From contig JALGPY010000003.1 in NCBI GenBank assembly GCA_023055425.1, positions 67,874,991 through 67,938,990 of the forward strand: a DNA stretch of 64,000 bases, in the 5' to 3' direction. This stretch comes from Linanthus parryae (taxonomy: Eukaryota > Streptophyta > Magnoliopsida > Ericales > Polemoniaceae). Positions within the stretch are counted from its first letter, which is position 1; each line of letters opens with the position of its first letter. Under the pieces are notes generated by a model that was not told the origin of the DNA, did no database searches, and was given only the letters and a program-made list of their open reading frames with translations. This document shows positions 10,119 through 21,452 of the stretch, piece after piece. The position numbers were made by a program, and so were the translations under genes.

Positions 10119-11310
10119 ATGCGCACTACATAGTGCATACTATCAAAATAAATGGAGCAACACTTGTCCTTTATTGGAATAGAAAAACCCTTCTCGTCCA
10201 AACAAGAAATGGAAATAATGTTTCTGCTCATAGCAGGCACATAATAGCTATTGTCTAATTCTAAAATAAGTCCAGAAGGCAAAGATAGCTCATAAACGTC
10301 TATAGCTAATGCAGCAACTCTTTCTCCATTCCCGACGCGTAGATCTATCTCCCCTTTAACCAATCTTCTACTTCTTTTCAAATCCTGCACATTTCGACAA
10401 ATGCGAGAACCACATCCAGTATCCAATACCCAAGATGAAGAAATAGAAAGATTGACGTCTATAGCATAAATACCTAGTGGTGGTGGAGTCACTATTACAA
10501 GTTTCTTATCCTCCAGATATTTAGGGAAGTTCCTCCTACAGTGACCTGGCTGGCTACAGTAGTGACATTCACCTTTAGCCACGCCTCCACTAGGCTTTAG
10601 GGCTTCCTTGGACTTCGCAACTTTCTTGCGCTTTCGTATGGAAGTTGAGACAACTCCTTTGCCCTTCCTCTTATGCACCATCATTATGGCTTTGCTCTTG
10701 CCTTTTTTAATTCTCTTTCCATCTTTCTTCAGCATGTTCAACAAGTCTGGCCGAGTCTTACAGATATCGTTCATGTTATAGTTCATGATGAACTAGTTAT
10801 AACTGTCAGGAAACGATTGCAAGACAAGATCAGTTGCCAAATTTTGTCTAAGTGGGAATCCCAGTCTCTCAAGGTTCTCAAAGTACCCGATCATTCAGAG
10901 TACATGAGGCCCTACTGGATTCCCTTCTTCAAGACTACTCTTGAACAATTCTTTGGACACCTCATATCGCTCATGCCTTGCCTGTTCTTGAAAAAATGGT
11001 TTCAAGTGTATCATGATATCATAGGCCTCCATTTTCTCGGGCTACTTCTGAAGCTCAACATTCATGGTGCAGAGCATGAGGTAAGTCACGTCATTAGAAT
11101 CATCAATATGTTTCTGACGTGACCTTACTTCTTCTAGAACAAACTCATCCTGTGGTGGGGTAGGAATTGGAGTGTCCAAGACGTACAGCTTCTTTTTTTT
11201 CTTAAGGACGATCCTTAAGTTTTGTACCAGTCAAGGAAATTCGTTCCAGACAGTTTATCCCTCTCAAGGACAGATCGTAGGGATGAAGTCGATGCGTTGT
11301 TGTTTGCCAT
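10088..11310 (-). pseudogene. gag: A1 gag and protease (broken)
   Basis: Gag starts at the ATG complement at 11308-11310, encoding a MANN-type start and LRSVLERDKLSGTNFLDWY. A 1-bp loss near residue 30, compared with A2 and A6, then shifts the frame to a stop. The open part 10088-10786 covers LLNMLKKDGKRIKKGKSKAIMMVHK, a zinc knuckle reading CHYCSQPGHCRRNF (last Cys of CX2CX4HX4C replaced by Phe), and the protease site SWVLDTGCGSRICRN. Protease motifs LPSGLILELDNSYYVPAMSRNIISISCL follow. Confidence 0.85.
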
Positions 11311-11447
11311 TTGGAATCCTACAAAACGAGAAATGTGCAATTTTAGTATTTTTGACAGTGTAAATATACTCAATAATGGCTAGATAATTAAATATAGCTC
11401 CCATTATTTTTCTCGGATTAATAGCCCTCACCATTAATGCGGAAAAT

Positions 11448-12878
11448 TGTAGGGTTTTGATTCATGGATCGCGCAAACGGAAGCATAATCAAACAAACAA
11501 CCATGCAAAACCCTCCAAGGATCACAAGTCTAGATGCATAACGATAGTGAAGGTAAGAAATCAGAAACACACCTTTGGGTTCTCCTTGATGACTTCAAAC
11601 GCGAATAGTGTCACGTTCTCTATAGTTGATCCACGCCTAGAGTTGATCCTAGATCTCCAATCTCCTTGGTGCTAGCCCGGAATGAGAGGAGGGTGAAGGA
11701 ATCACGCAAAACGAGACAAAAGAAAGGGGCTCGGCCCTCTTTTTGGCCGACGGGGACGAGGGCGGCGGCAAGGGGGGCGTCGGCCTCCTTTGTTGCTTGC
11801 TCTCTCTCCTTTGTTCTCTCCCACTCTTGTTATGTTCTCTCTAGAGCATAAGTTTTTGAGGAAGGAAGGAAGGAGGGTCCTTTATATAGTCCAACAACTC
11901 CTTGTTAACTACCTAAAGGACTTATTCTAGTCCTACTAGAATTCAATTTAGTCCCTTCCTTGCAAATTAGTCCCTACTAAGTTTGCAAGGGTTTGCAAAG
12001 TGATCCTTTTAATTAATTAATCCAATTAATTAATTCCCAAATCTAGTACAACTCTATATAGCGTGTGACCCCATAGGTTCTATCTAGTTGGTAGCAACTC
12101 TTTGCTAATATGGAGCGGTTTCTAGCAAAACATCCATTCTAGCCAACTAATAGAATAGTCATCTAGACAACCTTGTACAAGTAATTGTCTCATCCCTTTG
12201 CCTCCATATCCGGATTGGACACGAGACATACAAGTCACACTCGTATATCCAATCCCTAGTTTCTCGATCCATGGAATAGCCTTATTCGTGCAAATAACAT
12301 CAATATCCTATATTGATTTATTTGAGTCTGGCCATACATTCTATAAGCACTATCCTTCGAGTGGCCTAGGATATTTGCTCCCGTTATGTGGGAGGGGCAA
12401 ATCCTCTCTACGTCCACTACGATCTCTAATCTTGCTTCTCATTGTATCCAGTACACGCCTTTATAACTACCCAGTCACGGTGTAGCGTTTAACGCTACCA
12501 AGATCACAATGATCCACAACTAGAATATCTAGTGACTTCAAGTCTAAGGATGACAATACCATTGTACCCGATAAGCACTTGTGACTCAACATAACATGTA
12601 TGTAGCCTTCTCGGTGATGGGTCAATCCAATGCAACATTCCTTAATGCACACATATGTGTTGGATCGTGATATCTCCATATCAATCCAACCCCATACTAG
12701 TCTATAGATGATTGTCCCATTTAATCATTATACTTGACTAGGGATATTTAAGATAAACAACACGATTGTAAATCTAAGGACTTCATTATATTAAATATCC
12801 AATAAATAATAAATGAATTTTCTAGCCAAATACAAATTCATACTAAACTAGATTGCCTCTAGGGCATCTATTCCAACA
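11448..12878 (-). repeat. 3' LTR of A2 (1,431 bp)
   Basis: Bounded by TSD AAAAT on the left and the polypurine tract complement GTCTCCCACTTGCACTA at 12879 on the right. A TATA box complement TTTATATA lies at 11881-11888. Almost identical to 18500-19930 and to the A6 LTRs. Confidence 0.95.
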
Positions 12879-12892
12879 GTCTCCCACTTGCA

Positions 12893-14302
12893 CTAGAGCC
12901 AATCTGGCGCATCTCGTATGCCCATACTCCTAGTGTGCCCTTCATGCTTCCACTGCGTGAGAGGCTTCGTAAGCGGGTCTGACAGATTATCATCTGTAGA
13001 AATCTTGCATATCCGAACGTCTCCTCTTTCGATAATATCTCGAATCAGATGAAACTTCCTGAGCACGTGCTTGGACTTCTGGTGCGATCTGGGTTCCTTT
13101 GATTGCGCGATCGCCCCAGTGTTGTCACAGAACAACTCCACTGGATCCGCAATGCTAGGAACCACACCAAGTTCAGAAACAAACTTTCTGATCCAAACAG
13201 CCTCCTTTGCTGCGCCATTTGCAGCAATGTACTCAGCCTCTGTTGTAGAATCAGCTACCGTCTCTTGCTTGGAACTCTTCCAGCTCACCGCTGCTCCATT
13301 CAGGCAAAACACATATCCCGATTGTGATCTAAAGTCATCTCTATCGGTTTGGAAGCTTGCATCAGTGTAACCCCTTACACGCAACTCTTCCTCACCGCCA
13401 AACCTCAAGAAAGCATCCTTAGTTCTTCTCAAGTACTTTAGGATGTTCTTGACAGCAATCCAGTGACTCTCACACGGATTGGATTGGTATCTGCTTGTCA
13501 TACTCAAGGCATATGACACATCTGGTCTAGTACATAACATGGCGTACATGATAGATCCTATGGCCGAGGCATAGGGAATCCTACTCATGCGTTCCTTCTC
13601 AATCTCATTGGAAGGACAACCACTCTTCGAAAGAGTGATTCCGTGTGACATGGGCAAGAATCCCTTCTTGGAATCTTGCATGTTGAAACGCTTCAACACC
13701 TTGTCAATATATGTACTCTGACTTAGGCCTAGCAACCTCTTAGATTTATCTCTATAGATCTTTATAACGAGTATATAGGCTGCTTCCCCTAAGTCTTTCA
13801 TTGAGAAACACTTTCCTAGCCAATCTTTCACAGATTGCAGCATGGGAATGTCGTTTCCAATGAGTAGTATGTCATCCACATACAAGACCAGAAAAGCTAC
13901 AGAGCTCCCACTAACCTTCTTGTAGACACAAGACTCATCTTCGTTTCTGATGAAGCCAAACTCTTTGACCACTTCATCAAAACGTCGATTCCAACTCCTA
14001 GAAGCTTTCTTCAATCCATAAATGGATCGTTGCAGCTTACAGACTTTGTTGGCTTGCTTTGGATCCTCAAAACCCTCCGGCTGTATCATATACACGTCCT
14101 CGAGGAGATTCCCATAAAGGAATGCTGTTTTGACATCCATCTGCCAAATCTCATAGTCGTAGTATGCTGCAATTGCAAGTAGGATTCGGATGGATTTGGT
14201 CATAGCGACTGGTGAAAAAGTTTCATCATAGTCAATACCATGAATCTGTCTGAATCCTTTAGCCACCAATCGGCCCTTATAAGTAATCACATTACCATCC
14301 AT
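12893..14302 (-). CDS. A2 pol, reverse transcriptase plus RNase H (469 codons open)
   Basis: RT begins before this Met; relatives read GCKWVFKKKIDMDGN, and the preceding part is lost to a 32-bp deletion. Seen motifs: GRLVAKGFRQIHGIDYDETFSP, QMDVKTAFLYGN with catalytic Asp 56, and LVLYVDDILLIGND with Asp 143 and 144. RNase H follows: GYTDASFQTDRDDFRSQSGY, STTEAEYIAANGA, ELFCDNTGAIAQSKEPRSHQKSKH and NLSDPLTKPLTQWKHEGH near the end. These enzymes copy element RNA into DNA in the particle. All catalytic residues are present. The frame is cut off from integrase by the 32-bp deletion, so it is part of a broken polyprotein. The start at 14302 is the first Met, not a natural start. Confidence 0.9.
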   Translation of the reverse strand: MDGNVITYKGRLVAKGFRQIHGIDYDETFSPVAMTKSIRILLAIAAYYDYEIWQMDVKTAFLYGNLLEDVYMIQPEGFEDPKQANKVCKLQRSIYGLKKASRSWNRRFDEVVKEFGFIRNEDESCVYKKVSGSSVAFLVLYVDDILLIGNDIPMLQSVKDWLGKCFSMKDLGEAAYILVIKIYRDKSKRLLGLSQSTYIDKVLKRFNMQDSKKGFLPMSHGITLSKSGCPSNEIEKERMSRIPYASAIGSIMYAMLCTRPDVSYALSMTSRYQSNPCESHWIAVKNILKYLRRTKDAFLRFGGEEELRVRGYTDASFQTDRDDFRSQSGYVFCLNGAAVSWKSSKQETVADSTTEAEYIAANGAAKEAVWIRKFVSELGVVPSIADPVELFCDNTGAIAQSKEPRSHQKSKHVLRKFHLIRDIIERGDVRICKISTDDNLSDPLTKPLTQWKHEGHTRSMGIRDAPDWL

Positions 14303-15395
14303 GTCGATCTTCTTCTTGAAGACCCACTTCCACCAAAGTCCATACTTTGTTGGTATACATGGATTCCATCTCGGATCTCATGGCTTCAAGCCACTTCTGC
14401 GAGTCTGGGCCACTTATGGCCTCCTCATAGGTAGTAGGCTCATCATCTATGAGCATCGTGTCACCGGAATCAGTTACGAGAAGTCCGTACCTCTCGGGTT
14501 CCTGGCGCACTCTACTAGATCTACGAAGCTCTTGTGTTTCCTGAACAGGTGGATCCACAACTGCTTGTGATTCCTGTTCATGTTCCATAATCGGTTCAGT
14601 GATTTGTGGTTCTTGAACTTCTTCAAGTTCTACATTCCTCCCACTTGCTTCTTTAGAGACAAACTCTCTTTCTAGAAACACGCCGGTCCGAGCAACAAAC
14701 ACTTTTTTCTCGGTTGGATTGTAGAAGTAGTATCCCTTAGTTTCCTTAGAATACCCCACAAATTTACACTTATCCGATTTAGGCCCTAGCTTGTCTGATT
14801 GTAAACGTTTTACATAGACATCGCAGCCCCAAATCCTCATGAACGACAGTGTGGGACGCCTCCCACTCCACATCTCATATGGAGTCTTCATGACTGATTT
14901 AGATGGAACACGGTTAATGGTGAAAGCTGCACTTAATAGAGCGTAGCCCCAAAATGATAATGGAAGATCGGTTTGACACATCATAGACCGAACCATATCC
15001 AATAGTGTTCGATTCCTCCTCTCGGACACGCCATTCCATTGTGGCGTTCCGGGTGGAGTGAGTTGGGACACGATCCCACACTCTCTAAGATAGTCGTCAA
15101 ACTCTTGGCTCAAGTATTCTCCTCCACGATCCGATCGTAGAGCCTTGATACTTTTGCCAAGTTGCTTTTCTACTTCATTCTTGAATTCTTTGAACACTTC
15201 AAAGGATTCGGATTTTTCCCTCATAAGGTACACAAATCCATATCTACTGTAATCATCAGTAAATGTAATGAAGTAGACATAACCACCCCTGGCAGGCGTG
15301 GAAAATGGCCCACACACATCGGTATGTATGAGCGCCAATTGCTCACTCGTCCTCTCACCTTTCTTATTGAAAGGGGACTTTGTCATTTTACCCAA
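14292..15395 (-). CDS. A2 pol, integrase core and C-terminal half (367 codons open)
   Basis: In-frame homology extends upstream to about 15570 with the HHCC zinc region; the Met at 15395 is internal. The core has HTDVCGPF (Asp 26), LRSDRGGEY (Asp 89) and NGVSERRNRTLLD (Glu 125), a DD35E spacing. The C-terminal half includes GYYFYNPTEKKVFVARTGVFLEREFVSKEASGR, an acidic linker, and the start of RT (TYEEAISGPDSQKWLEAM, NKVWTLVE). The last 10 residues are a frameshift artefact from the 32-bp deletion at 14329/14330. Integrase would insert the cDNA. Confidence 0.88.
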   Translation of the reverse strand: MGKMTKSPFNKKGERTSEQLALIHTDVCGPFSTPARGGYVYFITFTDDYSRYGFVYLMREKSESFEVFKEFKNEVEKQLGKSIKALRSDRGGEYLSQEFDDYLRECGIVSQLTPPGTPQWNGVSERRNRTLLDMVRSMMCQTDLPLSFWGYALLSAAFTINRVPSKSVMKTPYEMWSGRRPTLSFMRIWGCDVYVKRLQSDKLGPKSDKCKFVGYSKETKGYYFYNPTEKKVFVARTGVFLEREFVSKEASGRNVELEEVQEPQITEPIMEHEQESQAVVDPPVQETQELRRSSRVRQEPERYGLLVTDSGDTMLIDDEPTTYEEAISGPDSQKWLEAMRSEMESMYTNKVWTLVEVGLQEEDRHGW

Positions 15396-15571
15396 TAAAC
15401 AAGCCTCACATGTCTCATATGATTCAAAATCAAATGAGTCTAGTAATCCATCCTTATGGAGTCTAGATACACGTTTCTCATTTATGTGGCCTAAACGACA
15501 ATGCCATAAATAAGCAGGATTTAAATCATTTATTTTAATCCGCTTGGTATTAATGTTGTAGACAGGATTGC

Positions 15572-16810
15572 TTAGATCAAGGACAAAAGTCCATTAAATA
15601 ATTGCGCACTGAAAAAGTGAATATTATTCAAATAAAAGGAACAACAATTGTTCTTTATTGAAATAATAAAACCTTCCTTGTCCAAACAAGAAATAGAAAT
15701 AATGTTTCTGCTCATAGCAGGCACAAAATAGCAATTATTTAATTCTAAAACTAATCCTGAAGGCAGAGATAGTTCGCACACGCCTATGGCCAACGCAGCA
15801 ACCTTTGCTCCATTCCCAACGCGTAGATCTACCTCCCCTTTAGCCAATCTTTTACTTCTCTTTAGATCCTGCATATTTCGACAAATATGAGATCCACATC
15901 CAGTATCTAATACCCATGATGTAGAGACAGTTAAATTGACATCTACAACAAAAATACCTGGTGGTGGTGGAATCACTATTCCAAGCCTCTTGTCCTCCAG
16001 ATATTTTGGGCAGTTCCTCCTCCAGTGTCCAGGTTGACTGCAGTAGTGACACTCACCATTAGTCACGACCTTGGCAATGCCACCAACAGGCTTAAGGGCT
16101 TGTTCCTTGGACTTGGCAACTGACTTGCCTTTGCCCTTGGAGGAAGATGCAAACTTTTTGCCCTTTCCTTTATGCACCATCATAATGGCCTTGCTCTTAC
16201 CCTTGTTGATGCTCTGTTCAGCCGTCCTCAACATGTTGAGCAAATATGGCAGTGGTTTAACGATCTCGTTCATGTTATAGTTCATAATGAACTGTCCATA
16301 ACTCTCGGGCAACGATTGCAACACGAGATCGGTTGCCAACTCTTGGCCGACCGGGAACCCAAGCCGGGCGAGATTCTCCAAGTACCCGATCATTCGGAGT
16401 ACATGGGGTCCCACCGGGTTCCCTTCTGCCAGATGACATTTGAACAGTGCCTTTGAGACCTCATACCTCTCTACCCTCGCCTGCTCTTGGAAGAGCTGCT
16501 TTAGATGTTCGATCATAGCGACAGCATTCATGTTCTCATGTTGCTTCTGAAGCTCAGAGGTCATGGTGCAAAGCATTAGGCAGGCCGCATCATTAGCGTC
16601 ATCAACACGCTTTTGATACGCCTTTAAGGCAACAGGTGTCTGGTTCTCTGGACCTTCTGGAACATGCTCCTCTATTGCGTACAGTTTCTTCTCTTGCTTG
16701 AGAACAATTCTCAAGTTTCTGTACCAATCAAGAAAGTTGGTTCCAGAGAGCTTGTCCTTCTCAAGGACAGATCGTAGGGAATATTGTGAACTCGATGATT
16801 TGTTTGCCAT
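15572..16810 (-). CDS. gag: A2 gag and protease (412 codons open)
   Basis: The start at 16810 follows the leader and begins MANKSSSSQYSLRSVLEKDK, then SGTNFLDWYRNLRIVLKQEKK, the usual copia Gag opening. The capsid part includes ALFKCHLAEGNPVGPHVLRM. A basic Lys/Gly stretch precedes a CHYCSQPGHWRRNC zinc knuckle (CX2CX4HX4C) near residue 253. The protease active site is LDTGCGSHICRN near residue 300, followed by LPSGLVLELNNCYFVPAMSRNIISISCL. Gag and pol are one frame in this family (compare A6). Here a 1-bp deletion near 15585 ends the frame in SLI. Gag packages element RNA. Confidence 0.9.
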   Translation of the reverse strand: MANKSSSSQYSLRSVLEKDKLSGTNFLDWYRNLRIVLKQEKKLYAIEEHVPEGPENQTPVALKAYQKRVDDANDAACLMLCTMTSELQKQHENMNAVAMIEHLKQLFQEQARVERYEVSKALFKCHLAEGNPVGPHVLRMIGYLENLARLGFPVGQELATDLVLQSLPESYGQFIMNYNMNEIVKPLPYLLNMLRTAEQSINKGKSKAIMMVHKGKGKKFASSSKGKGKSVAKSKEQALKPVGGIAKVVTNGECHYCSQPGHWRRNCPKYLEDKRLGIVIPPPPGIFVVDVNLTVSTSWVLDTGCGSHICRNMQDLKRSKRLAKGEVDLRVGNGAKVAALAIGVCELSLPSGLVLELNNCYFVPAMSRNIISISCLDKEGFIISIKNNCCSFYLNNIHFFSAQLFNGLLSLI

Positions 16811-18485
16811 TTGGAATTCTACAAAAGGTAAATACGCAAGTTTTAGTATTTGTGAATTTTTGACTATATTTAATAATGGCTAGTTTATTAAATATAGCTC
16901 CCACTATTTTTCTACGGATTAATAACCCTCAAGATGTTAATGCGGAAAATATCCTTATATTTTCTAGTGGGCCAAGATCCATCTTTTCATCTCCTTATGA
17001 GCTTGCTTTGGCAAGTCACCCATAATTTGACTACTTCTAGGTAGGAACAATTCCAATTGCATCCCATATGCAACTCTTGGTTCAATCGGGCAAATAACTC
17101 CTTATTTATCCATCCATATGGATAATCCCAATTAATTGCCTCTAGGTTTCTTAATCAAATTAATAGCCTAGTTGTGTTCAACCTCTTACCTAAACAATTG
17201 CACATTGTTACGTGCCATCGCATTTCATCATTATGAACCAAGTCGCCATGCTTTGGCACGCACGAACTTGATAAATAATGATGATAATGAGTGTTTAAAT
17301 AACGAGAAGGCAAGAACACAATATTTAAAATTTGAGGGATTTTCTTTTTTCAATTTTAATTATTTTGTTGATCAATATCAACTAATCTATCTATTTGAGT
17401 TTGGGCACAACTCCAAATAATAGATCCGGGTTGTCTAATTATCTTATTATCCTAATTGCATGCATCATCCATACACCAACCACACAAATAATAAGACAAT
17501 AAATAAACAACCACAAAACAGAAATTAAACGTGATGTGGATATGGCCTTTTCTAGACTAAGATAATTCCAAGCCAATGGAATTATCTATGAACCCTAAGC
17601 AAACACATCTCCATGCGTCTTGGTCTTTTGGTCCATCCTTCATAGTCATGTGGAATGCTCCATGCTCCATGCTCCATCTTTTGTGGCTTCTTTGGCTTTG
17701 GGCTTCTTTTCTCCAATCTTGGCTAACAATCTACTTTATCTAGCACTAGCTAATATCTATACTAAATAAAATAAATCTCACAAGTTGAGAAAAAAAATGG
17801 CACGCAGGACATAAAACCCTAATTAATTATTACAATTAATTGATCAGCTCGCAGGCCGTAAAACCAAACCACAAAATTAAACATCCACATCAAACCACAT
17901 CCTAAGGCCATATCCAATCACCATGCGATTTGCACATAAACAGTTAAAATCCAATTTTAACGCGTTTGGTCAATTTTAATTGATTTTAGGATTTCTAGGG
18001 TTAAAACGGTCCATGGGCCCAACAATCCAATTGCCCGGGCCCAAACAAAGTGAACCATAAGGCCCTAGGGCCGGGCCGGCCCAAAACCCGCAAGCTAGGC
18101 CCGCGGGTTAGGGCCGCCCGGCCCCTTAGGGCGCCAATCTTGGGCGGCAAGCAAGGGGGGCGGTCTCCTAGGGGGCCGAACCTCCTTATGGAGGTTGTTT
18201 CCAAAACAACCTCCTTGCTTGGAGCCCAAGTTTGGTTGTTTCCTTGTTTTGGGAGAACTCCTTCTTCACCAAGCCAAGGATGCCCAAACCCTAGATCTAA
18301 GATCCTAAAATTTCTCAAACTCACCAATTCATGCATCCAATGCAAAATTGGGTCTTGTTATGATCTAATTATTGACAAATTGCATCCCATGCTTGATTTG
18401 TCTTGTTTTACGCGATAAACAACAATTTAAGGTGTAAAACAACAAGAATGTAACACATAAACTACGTTTATGCTCTATGACCTGT
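16811..18485 (-). other. A2 leader (1.7 kb, noncoding)
   Basis: Lies between the primer-binding site and gag. It has no convincing coding sequence. It contains a GC-rich palindrome-rich stretch (about 18000-18200) and two copies of the CTCGCAGGCCGTAAAACC-like motif (about 17803 and 17848) separated by AT-rich TTAATTAATTATTAC. The same layout occurs in A1, A3, A5 and A6, so this region probably carries signals for packaging, dimerisation or translation (inference). Confidence 0.7.
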
Positions 18486-18498
18486 GGCTCTGATACCA
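18486..18498 (-). other. Primer-binding site of A2
   Basis: GGCTCTGATACCA on the plus strand is the complement of TGGTATCAGAGCC (initiator-Met tRNA 3' end). One base separates it from the LTR at 18500. Confidence 0.92.
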
Positions 18499-18499
18499 C

Positions 18500-19930
18500 T
18501 GTAGGGTTTTGATTCATGGATCGCGCAAACGGAAGCATAATCAAACAAACAACCATGCAAAACCCTCCAAGGATCACAAGTCTAGATGCATAACGATAGT
18601 GAAGGTAAGAAATCATAAACACACCTTTGGGTTCTCCTTGATGACTTCAAACGTGAATAGTGTCACGTTCTCTATAGTTGATCCACGCCTAGAGTTGATC
18701 CTAGATCTCCAATCTCCTTGGTGCTAGCCCGGAATGAGAGGAGGGTGAAGGAATCACGCAAAACGAGACAAAAGAAAGGGGCTCGGCCCTCTTTTTGGCC
18801 GACGGGGACGAGGGCGGCGGCAAGGGGGGCGTCGGCCTCCTTTGTTGCTTGCTCTCTCTCCTTTGTTCTCTCCCACTCTTGTTATGTTCTCTCTAGAGCA
18901 TAAATTTTTGAGGAAGGAAGGAAGGAGGGTCCTTTATATAGTCCAACAACTCCTTGTTAACTACCTAAAGGACTTATTCTAGTCCTACTAGAATTCAATT
19001 TAGTCCCTTCCTTGCAAATTAGTCCCTACTAAGTTTGCAAGGGTTTGCAAAGTGATCCTTTTAATTAATTATTCCAATTAATTAATTCCAAAATCTAGTA
19101 CAACTCTATATAGCGTGTGACCCCATAGGTTCTATCTAGTTGGTAGCAACTCTTTGCTAATATGGAGCGGTTTCTAGCAAAACATTCATTCTAGCCAACT
19201 AATAGAATAGTCATCTAGACAACCTTGTACAAGTAATTGTCTCATCCCTTTGCCTCCATATCCGGATTGGACACGAGACATACAAGTCACACTCGTATAT
19301 CCAATCCCTAGTTTCTCGATCCATGGAATAGCCTTATTCGTGCAAATAACATCAATATCCTATATTGATTTATTTGAGTCTGGCCAGACATTCTATAAGC
19401 ACTATCCTTCGAGTGGCCTAGGATATTTGCTCCCGTTATGTGGGAGGGGCAAATCCTCTCTACGTCCACTACGATCTCTAAGCTTGCTTCTCATTGTATC
19501 CAGTACACGCCTTTATAACTACCCAGTCACGGTGTAGCGTTTAACGCTACCAAGATCACAATGATCCACAACTAGAATATCTAGTGACTTCAAGTCTAAG
19601 GATGACAATACCATTGTACCCGAGAAGCACTTGTGACTCAACATAACATGTATGTAGCCTTCTCGGTGATGGGTCAATCCAGTGCAACATTCCGTAATGC
19701 ACACCTATGTGTTGGATCGTGATATCTCCATATCAATCCAACCCCATACTAGTCTATAGATGATTGTCCCATTTAATCATTATACTTGACTAGGGATATT
19801 TAAGATAAACAACACGATTGTAAATCTAAGGACTTCATTATATTAAATATCCAATAAAAAATAAATGAATTTTCTAGCCAAATACAAATTCATACTAAAC
19901 TAGATTGCCTCTAGGGCATCTATTCCAACA
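18500..19930 (-). repeat. 5' LTR of A2 (1,431 bp)
   Basis: Starts TGTAGGGTTTTG and ends ATTCCAACA, followed by TSD AAAAT. It is the promoter LTR of the minus-strand element; TATA box complement TTTATATA at 18933-18940. Confidence 0.95.
18933..18940 (-). promoter_or_regulatory. TATA box in the A2 5' LTR
   Basis: TATATAAA in element sense, within GGACTATATAAAGGA. Transcription would run leftward toward gag. Confidence 0.7.
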
Positions 19931-19935
19931 AAAAT

Positions 19936-21452
19936 AACATTATATTTTCTAGTAGGTCCAAGATCCCTTTTTCACTTCTTCTTGAGCTTGTTTTGGAAAG
20001 TCACCCAAGAATTGGTTATTTAGGTAGGAACCATTCCAATTGCATCCCATGCAACTCTTGGTCCAATTAGGTGAATAACTATTTATTCTTTATCTTTTAG
20101 ATAACGCCTAATTGTAATGCCTCTAGGTTCATCAATCCAATTGATTCTTACCTAGTTGCGTCCAACCTCTTGCTTCAACATAAACACATTACTAGCTTTT
20201 GTCGTCCGCAACACACCATGGTAAATTAAAATCGCCTTGCTTTGGCAAGCCCGAATTTTAATAAACCCTGATCATGAGGGGTGTTTTGGCAAGAGAAGGC
20301 AAAACGTAATATCTTATTTGAGGGAGTTTATCATTCTTAATTTGTTTGGTTGATCCAATCAACATGATCTACTTATTTGGATTGGGCAATCCACAATAAA
20401 AGACCATCTTTTTTTATTATTATCTTGTTAACGTTTTGCTAGTATCTCCATACACACAAAAATAAATAACAAGACATAAATAATAAACATACACAAAAGA
20501 AAAATAAAACGGAATGGATATGGCCCCTAGATTAAGATATTATCAAGCCAATGATAATATCTATTTTCCCGAAAGTGACAAGATCATCTCCATGTGCTCA
20601 ACCATAGACGCGCGCCTAGGTAGGGTGTCTTCATCGTCATTTGGATTCTTTGGTTCTCCGGTCTTCTTCTCCATGCTCTTTGCTATCATCTACATATTTT
20701 TAATTCTAGCCTAACATCTAGAATAAATAAATAAATAATAAAAGCCTCACATGTTGAGGAGAAAAATGACTCGCAGGCCGTAAAACCTAATTAATTATTA
20801 CATTACTTTGATCAGCTCGCAGGCCGTAAACCAAACCACAAAAACATAAAACACCCACAACCTAGGCCATATCCATCCACCATGAAACAAAGCACATAGT
20901 ACACTTAAACCCAATTTTTAAAGTGCTTGTTCAATTTTTAGCTAAATTAGGTAATTAGGGTTACAACGATCCAAGGGGTCCAACCTAAGCCTAGGCCGAA
21001 CCCAAAGGACCGCCGCCCGCGACCTTGGGTCCGGCCCTAGGCCGGCAGCCCCTTGTGGCCCACGGCCTTGCTTGCCGCGCAAGGAGGAGGGGGAGGAAGG
21101 CTAGGGTTTCAGCCCTAGTCTCCTTCCCTTCCTTCCATGTTTCCCAAGCTTGGTTGTTTCCATATGGATGTTTTCATATAATTGTTCCCATAATTGAAAA
21201 ACTCCTTTTTTAACTATGTGCCCGTGAACCTTAATTTTCAAGAACCCAATTATTCACATCCTATGCGATTAAAATCACCAATTCAAACATGCAATGTTAA
21301 ATTAGACCTTGTTTATATTGAGTCAAATTTAATTTTGCATCTACTATGCCAATTAATATCAGGTTTCGCGTAATATGAGTATAACGGTGTATAAACTGAA
21401 ATCGTAACACATAAAATAATGTTATGCACTACAAACCAGGCTCTGATACCAC
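19936..21452 (-). other. A1 leader, right part, with primer-binding site
   Basis: Continuation of the A1 leader after the A2 insertion. It matches the A2, A3 and A6 leaders at low to moderate identity and has two CTCGCAGGCCGTAAAACC-like motifs (about 20771 and 20815), a GC-rich stretch near 20990-21060, and a primer-binding site complement GGCTCTGATACCA at 21439-21451. No coding sequence. Confidence 0.78.

Larger units (their letters stand above)
11448..19930 (-). mobile_element. A2: near-complete Angela-type Ty1/copia element, 8,483 bp
   Basis: Both LTRs are 1,431 bp, start TGTAGGG and end TTCCAACA on the plus strand. The 5-bp TSD AAAAT is perfect (11443-11447 and 19931-19935). It sits in the leader of A1. 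Inside, from right to left: primer-binding site, a 1.7-kb leader, gag, protease, integrase, RT, RNase H, polypurine tract. By eye the LTRs differ at about a dozen positions (around 1 percent), so insertion is recent. Gag-pol is complete except for a 1-bp deletion near 15585 and a 32-bp deletion at 14329/14330. Confidence 0.95.

Noticed and set aside
7511..10786. Possibility that A1 is a functional element because several frames exceed 140 codons
   Set aside because: Frames are offset by indels, the zinc knuckle lacks its last Cys, the RNase H TDA Asp is changed and the 5' LTR is truncated.
12198..12485. A 95-codon frame (MPPYPDWTRD...) that recurs in the LTRs of A2 and A6 (also 19250, 54817, 61896)
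   Set aside because: It lies in U3, antisense to the element. It recurs only because the LTRs are near-identical; no domain, and it is disrupted in A3, A4 and A5.
13071..13370. Plus-strand frames opposite the A2 and A6 RNase H (also 55690-55989)
   Set aside because: Mirror-strand reads of a conserved coding region; repeated with it and not supported by any motif.
18050..18418. Overlapping long frames on both strands in the GC-rich leader block (also 47015-47395, 60652-60991)
   Set aside because: GC-rich sequence with few stops; low-complexity Pro/Gly/Arg composition and frame differences between copies argue against coding.
18509..18727. A 72-codon frame (MIHGSRKRKHN...) repeated at 11457, 54075 and 61155
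   Set aside because: Same reason: LTR terminal sequence read antisense, with no homology or codon signal.
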